Below are positions 59,296 to 64,000 of a stretch of DNA of 64,000 bases, piece by piece (within the stretch, counting starts at the first letter, position 1; every line of letters starts with the position of its first letter). Under the pieces are notes generated by a model, which was not told where the DNA came from, ran no database searches, and saw nothing but the letters and a program-made list of their open reading frames with translations. Origin of the DNA: Archegozetes longisetosus (lineage: Eukaryota > Arthropoda > Arachnida > Sarcoptiformes > Trhypochthoniidae). The stretch covers positions 7,953,288 through 8,017,287 of the forward strand of contig JAEMBT020000009.1 of assembly GCA_018873245.2 (NCBI GenBank), given 5' to 3'. The translations under genes were made by a program, and so were the position numbers.

Positions 59296-62200
59296 ATGTC
59301 TTCAATACAAAGTGTAACAGAAGTTAGCAAAGAAATAGACATAGACAAATATTTGGAGGATTGGATAAAAGCGAGCTTGTCGAGAAACCCAGGACTGGCT
59401 AGAAAGATCAATTATGTTTATCAGATTAATATTACTCGCAATAATACTGTTTTCTCTTCTTGGAGTAAGTCATCTCTTTCTTTAGTTTTTAACTTATATT
59501 TTATTTATTTTTCGTAATTACTTCTTAACTATTCTTAAGTATTGAGTACTAGTAACTTTATATTACAAGACATATACGAAATATTGTAAATATTAATATT
59601 TATAATCAATAATATATCTATTAATACAATATTTGACTTTATAGATTGTTTAAGCTTAACTGTTACAAGGTTACAACATTAACATAGAGACTTTAATTTA
59701 CTTATTAGTTGATACCTATTTTGATTTATAAAGTAGAAAAGTTGAGCTTTCTCTCCTCAATTAATCACTTTTAATATGCTAGTCATAGCTTTAGTAATGA
59801 ATACGGAAGTATACGCAAAAGTTGATACTAACGGATCTATTATATTCAAACTAATCTTTTAATATTTCTTAGAACTACCTCTTCTGTAGTCTCAGATTAA
59901 GCATTAGTGTTAATAGGTTAATGCCATTCCTAGTACTCATTCTTTAGTTAAACTTTAATTTCAAGTGTGGTAAGTTGCTTGTTGGGCTGTTCTCTTATTA
60001 GGCCGTTTTAGTGTTAAGCTGTGACTTCTACGCATGCGTCAAATTGCCTTCCTATATTAGCGTTTTATTTCAAATGAATGGCTTAATAAGGGAATTGATT
60101 TTCGATCCATGCGTAGTAGTTACGGCTTAATAAGAAAATGACTTAATAAGCAAACGGCTTAATAGGAAAATGGCTTAATATGCATTTACGATATTTCAAG
60201 TATTGTTTCCTACATTAAAAACTTGAGCCATTGATGACATACTAAAATTATTTGAATTAGTTCTAGATTTGTCTAGTGGTAAAGGTTCAATCTATCGTAA
60301 TGCTAATCAAGATGTGAAAAGTAGTGTCACTTTGGATGAAAAAGACCTGATGAAAGCACTTAATGATAAAAGCCACTGGAACACGGTTTGAGGATTTGTC
60401 AATAAATTTTATAGAATTTACTGAAAGTTATATCGATCTTATATCTCTATTGAACTAATTTGTCTCTAGCTATTTGTCAAACGAACAATGGTTTTGAAAG
60501 GTACAAGAGTTGCATTAGAAAAGCTTCAACAGTTTTGGGTTGAAGCAGATCAAAACAAGAATCAAGTTAGAAACTCATCAAACGAACATAAAGCCTTATT
60601 AGATGTCAGTATGACTTATTATTGAAATTGAAATTATCTTGTTTAGTTTATACTTTATTAGCTGTTTGGGTATAAGGGAGTAGTTTTAGTTAACAAAATT
60701 GTTATCGTACTAATTTGATGTTGCTTTCGACTAACCTAATTTGACCTAACTTGACCTAACTTAAATTGTATGTATTATTTACTAGTTTAGAGTTAGGTTA
60801 GGTTAGGTTAGGTTAGACCAATGGTGGTCAATCTTGGTTACCAAATAACTTTCTTATAAAGATTATAAAACCAAGTTTAAAATATATTAATTTTCAATAT
60901 ATTTGTTCACAATATAGTCAATTAGAACAAATGGTTTTAAAAGTGATATCATATTCTACATATTGAAAAGTCGCATGCACGAAGAACCAGATACTGTGAA
61001 TAAGTTGTCTGGAATAATCCAGTTCGATATTACCAAAAAAGACAACAAGTCAATCTGGAGTATGAACTTATCTATCAAGTTCTAATTAGACTATAATTTA
61101 AGATTGATATATTTCTACTTATTAAGCTATTGATTTTACTCGTCCGTTGAGTGAGAATGTATATCTGGGACCACCAATGGAGAAACCAACTTGTATTCTT
61201 ACTATGAATGACGATGATTTTACCAGAATGATGCTTAATAAGTTTAATCCCCAGAAAGTTAGTTACAGTTAAATATGTAGTTAAGCTATAAGGATTTGTC
61301 TATCAATAAAGAGCTTAACTACATATAAAAGATAGAGAAATTAAACTATAATTATAACTGATTTATACTAAAAGGCATTCATGATGGGTAAACTGTCAGT
61401 TAAAGGACAAATACTGGCTATGTATAAACTATTCACTGTATGGATTGATGTAGCATTTAGAAAGAAAAGAGCACCTGAATTACCGTATATTGAGCAACTG
61501 TTGTTTGATAGTGTAATTATATCTCTATTTTATTGTTTGCTTTTTTTTTAATTTTCTAAACTTTTAAACTCAACTTTTCTAACTTTTAAACTCAACTTTT
61601 CTAACTTTTAAACTCAACTTTTCTAACTTTTAAACTCAACTTTTCTAACTTTTAAACTCAACTTTTCTAACTTTTAAACTTAACTTTTCTAACTTTTAAA
61701 CTCAACTTTTCTAACTTTTAAACTCAACTTCTCTAACTTTCACCTCTTCCAAACCGTAACATTTGCTCAACAGGATCCAATTATTGGTCTTAAAAGTGAA
61801 ACAATGGTATTTGAAATGATTCAAAGATTAGTGAAACAGCCAAAACTATGTCAAAATCCTGGCGGTTTGTATTATTTCGATATTACAAAAGATGGTAGAA
61901 TAGCTTCAAAATGGAGTAAGTTTAGCGATCTACTACTCTTCTACTACTTTATAACAAATTCAATAATTTCTTAACTATTTGATTGATTTCAGAACTTGAT
62001 TTTACAACCAATAAAGAATGTGGCCTTTTTAGTCGTCTTCCTATTGGCAATCAATCTCCAATTGAATCATTGATCACTATTGACGACGATGATTTTGTAC
62101 TTATGGTGCTTAATAAACTGAATGTAGAGCAAGTAAGAAATGATATTGATATTGAGAATAGTTTAGTTGTTTGAGTTGAAGTTCAGTTAAGGTTATCTTG

Positions 62201-62435
62201 AGCTAAAATTCAGTTATAGTTACCAAAACAATAATCACCTAACACAATTCTAACCTAACTGAACATACTCTATACAACTGACTGACACTCAGCCCAACAA
62301 TAGACAATTATGAAGAAGCATAACAAAACAAATATCTCATAGGCTATATCATCAGGACGTATAAAGGGAGATATTGGTCTAGCATCAAAACTAACACAAA
62401 TATTTGAATGGCCACTAATTAGTAGTAAACTATAA
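59296..62435 (+). CDS. Three tandem SCP2 (sterol carrier protein 2) domains
   Basis: Lipid-binding protein made only of SCP2 domains. Nine exons: 59296-59464, 60261-60385, 60470-60604, 60918-61059, 61127-61257, 61375-61512, 61774-61915, 61993-62132, 62343-62435, totalling 405 codons (404 aa), all in phase. Domain 1 is about 1-143, domain 2 about 144-280 and domain 3 about 281-404. Each spans three exons with introns after W-(A) (phase 1), then phase 0 and phase 0. Shared landmarks: VYQINITRNNTVFSSW / GIIQFDITKKDNKSIW / LYYFDITKDGRIASKW, then T-x-x-x-D-D-F, then the C-terminal KGxxxLAxKL helix (best kept in domain 3: SSGRIKGDIGLASKLTQIFE). There is no dehydrogenase or thiolase part and no C-terminal peroxisomal SKL-type signal (it ends ISSKL). 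SCP2 domains bind fatty acyl-CoA and sterols; the role here is unknown. Confidence 0.87.
60013..60185. repeat. Dispersed palindromic element, copy 2, in SCP2 gene intron 1
   Basis: GTTAAGCTGTGACTTCTACG ... GATCCATGCGTAGTAGTTAC-GGCTTAATAAG. The ends are inverted relative to each other and match the element at 11771-11990 in order and spacing. A CGGCTTAATA-type repeat trails both copies. Confidence 0.65.
60788..60820 (+). repeat. (TTAGG)n tract in SCP2 gene intron 3
   Basis: GAGTTAGGTTAGGTTAGGTT-AGGTTAGACC: five perfect TTAGG units, preceded at 60730-60765 by CCTAA-type units in the opposite sense. Confidence 0.85.
61553..61740 (+). repeat. 22-bp (CTTTTCTAACTTTTAAACTCAA)n array in SCP2 gene intron 6
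   Basis: About eight units. Each carries a TTCTAAC branch-point-like motif next to a pyrimidine stretch. The array ends about 30 bp before the acceptor CAACAG (61773). Confidence 0.93.
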
Positions 62436-63641
62436 GTAGTTGAACTGACTGCTATACGATGCACCTAATAATCTGATATGTATATATAATGAATAGGTTT
62501 ATCTTTATATTTTCTATATATTATTAGATATCAATTTTCTCATAAGATATGTAATAATATTAAATTTGATTTTATTACTATCATAAACAATTCGATGAAT
62601 ACTATCAATTATTACATACTATAAATACATAATTGATTTAAAATAAACTCAACTATCTAGTATTTCTCTTTTCATATACTCCCAATGGTTAGTTAGTTCG
62701 AAATAGTTATAGATACAGCTTTATATAAGATATTACAAACTTAGATTCAACTATACTCATTCTACTTTACAGTTAGCTCTATGATTAATTATCGTATATA
62801 TTATGTCTTCTCTATTTCATATCTAATTCTTCTCTTTTGCATGCTACCTATTGGGTTTATTAGACTTACAGTTCAACATTTATTCATTCTTGATAGCAAT
62901 TATAGTAAAGTGATGCATTCGTCAAGTATTCCAATAATGATTCATATGTTAATATAAGTATAATTAATATTAGCAAGATAACATATCACGTAAATGTATT
63001 AATAACTAAGATTGTATTTGCGCAAACGTGTCCTAAAGTATAGCAATTAGTTCCTCACCAAACACTATCTGTATCTGTCATAGATTATTAAGTCTAAGAA
63101 TGAACAATAACCAAATATGATGATTTGAAATATCGATTTTATTGCTCTATTTTGATTATTATTACTATTACTAGCGTTATATTTATCTATTTATTCCTGA
63201 ATTTTTCACTAATTTCCATTACTTACCACAAGCAATAAAAATTAGATTTAAATAAAATTCTATTTCTTATAAATGAAATTTGAAAATTGAATCTTTAAAA
63301 CGATAAAACTTAAGTTTAAGCTTGATATCTATTACTTAAATCGATGATAATCAAGCAATAATTGATATAAAAAGAATATTTTATTATAATAAATATTGTT
63401 TTTGAAAAGCTAATCAATAATTCTTGGTAAACATTCAAATAAAGTATTCAAAGAAAGTATTCAAGCAAAGTATTCAAACAAATACATAAATATAGAATCA
63501 CATAAAATGTAAAACGCATTCTATCGATTGAGCCGAACTGGAAAACTATAGTAGAGTTAAGAATAAAGTAAGAATAAAGTTAAGAACAAAGTAAGAATAA
63601 AGTTAAGAACAAAGTAAGAATAAACTGAATAGAAAGTATTG
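62436..63641. other. Intergenic, 1.2 kb
   Basis: AT-rich. At 63435-63482 and 63550-63620 there are AAAGTATTCAA and AAAGTAAGAATAAAGTTAAG tandem repeats. No gene seen. Confidence 0.5.
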
Positions 63642-64000
63642 ATGGGAGCAATGCATAGAGTTGGATCAGAAGAAAGTTCAACTATAAATACATTTACAAA
63701 TCGTAATATAATAAACAATCAAGAAAGTAATCAACAGAAATCATGGAATCTAATATCAATAATAAGTGAGATAGAAAGAATAGAAGTTTGGAGCAGTAAA
63801 ATAGCAGCTAATTTAGCATCTAATTCTACTTCTAAATCTAAATCTAATTCTAAACCACTCATCTGGTTTCTCAATTCTTTCCTATGGATCTTTACTATCA
63901 GACTGATCTTATCTCAGATTCTCATTGGTGACAACCAGCTTGACTTATTACTAATTTTCGGCGATTTATCACCATTTTATGGGTTGTATATCAATCGGCT
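63642..64000 (+). CDS. Unrecognised membrane-protein-like frame, cut by the window edge
   Basis: Opens at ATG 63642 after an in-frame stop (TAG 63630) and stays open to the window end (119 codons visible). The first ~70 residues are polar and Asn/Ser-rich (SSTINTFTNRNIINNQESNQ; SNSTSKSKSNSK). A hydrophobic segment follows (PLIWFLNSFLWIFTIRLILS), then ILIGDNQLDLLLIFGDLSPF. A cytosolic N-tail followed by membrane spans could suit a chemoreceptor-type protein of arthropods, but no motif proves it. Confidence 0.5.
   Translation, partial: MGAMHRVGSEESSTINTFTNRNIINNQESNQQKSWNLISIISEIERIEVWSSKIAANLASNSTSKSKSNSKPLIWFLNSFLWIFTIRLILSQILIGDNQLDLLLIFGDLSPFYGLYINR

Noticed and set aside
62270..62464. Minus-strand 64-codon frame
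   Set aside because: It overlaps the last exon of the SCP2 gene, which matches the SCP2 C-terminal helix on the plus strand.

Overview
The window is nuclear DNA from a compact, very AT-rich animal genome. Genes are split by short GT-AG introns (many 50-170 bp), most of them flanked by poor-complexity AT-rich DNA full of microsatellites. Several features point to an arthropod, and I infer a mite-like chelicerate with moderate confidence. These are the animal gene set, a juvenile-hormone-acid-methyltransferase-like enzyme, an anion-selective Cys-loop receptor with a PAR motif, and many short degenerate TTAGG/CCTAA tracts (the usual arthropod telomere motif). No prokaryotic, viral or CRISPR content was recognised. 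Splice junctions were placed by hand from GT/AG signals, reading phase and family knowledge; for most genes the summed exon length is a multiple of three.

Layout, left to right. 1-5.6 kb: gene-free, with inverted repeats. 5.8-10.5 kb (+): an ATP8A-class phospholipid flippase in eight exons, with one apparent 1-nt deletion. 11.1 kb (-): intron-containing tRNA-Leu(CAA). 12.8 kb (+): DMAC1-like complex I assembly protein. 13.5 kb (+): RAMAC, the RNA cap methyltransferase activator. 14.35-16.6 kb (+): PREB/SEC12, convergent with AP-3 sigma (-) at 16.7-18.3 kb. 21.0-22.8 kb (-): JHAMT-like methyltransferase. 26.5-29.9 kb (+): APMAP/strictosidine-synthase-like secreted or membrane beta-propeller. 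31.3-34.0 kb (+): Cys-loop chloride-channel subunit.

36.26-45.39 kb (+) holds the most unusual locus: a 20-exon gene of about 1,952 codons. It encodes a signal peptide, nine tandem GILT-like (gamma-interferon-inducible lysosomal thiol reductase) units, a Thr/Ser/Pro-rich mucin-like stalk and a GPI-anchor-type C-terminus. All nine units have lost the catalytic CXXC but keep most of the downstream Cys signature. Right behind it (45.85-50.01 kb) lie three more copies of its last unit plus stalk. They form a 5'-truncated, partly broken duplicate with a recognisable duplication breakpoint.

52.4-53.2 kb (+): single-exon ELOVL fatty-acid elongase with an apparent 1-nt frameshift. 56.23 kb (+): tRNA-Gly(TCC). 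56.7-58.1 kb (-): GET3/ASNA1. 59.3-62.4 kb (+): a protein of three tandem SCP2 lipid-binding domains. 63.64 kb to the edge (+): the start of an unrecognised membrane-protein-like reading frame.

There are no operons. Membrane-system genes recur (flippase, SEC12, AP-3, GET3, SCP2, ELOVL), but nothing in the sequence shows co-regulation. Recurrent themes are intragenic domain duplication with conserved phase (GILT and SCP2), minisatellites inside introns whose units resemble splice acceptors or branch points, and apparent T-homopolymer deletions in three genes.
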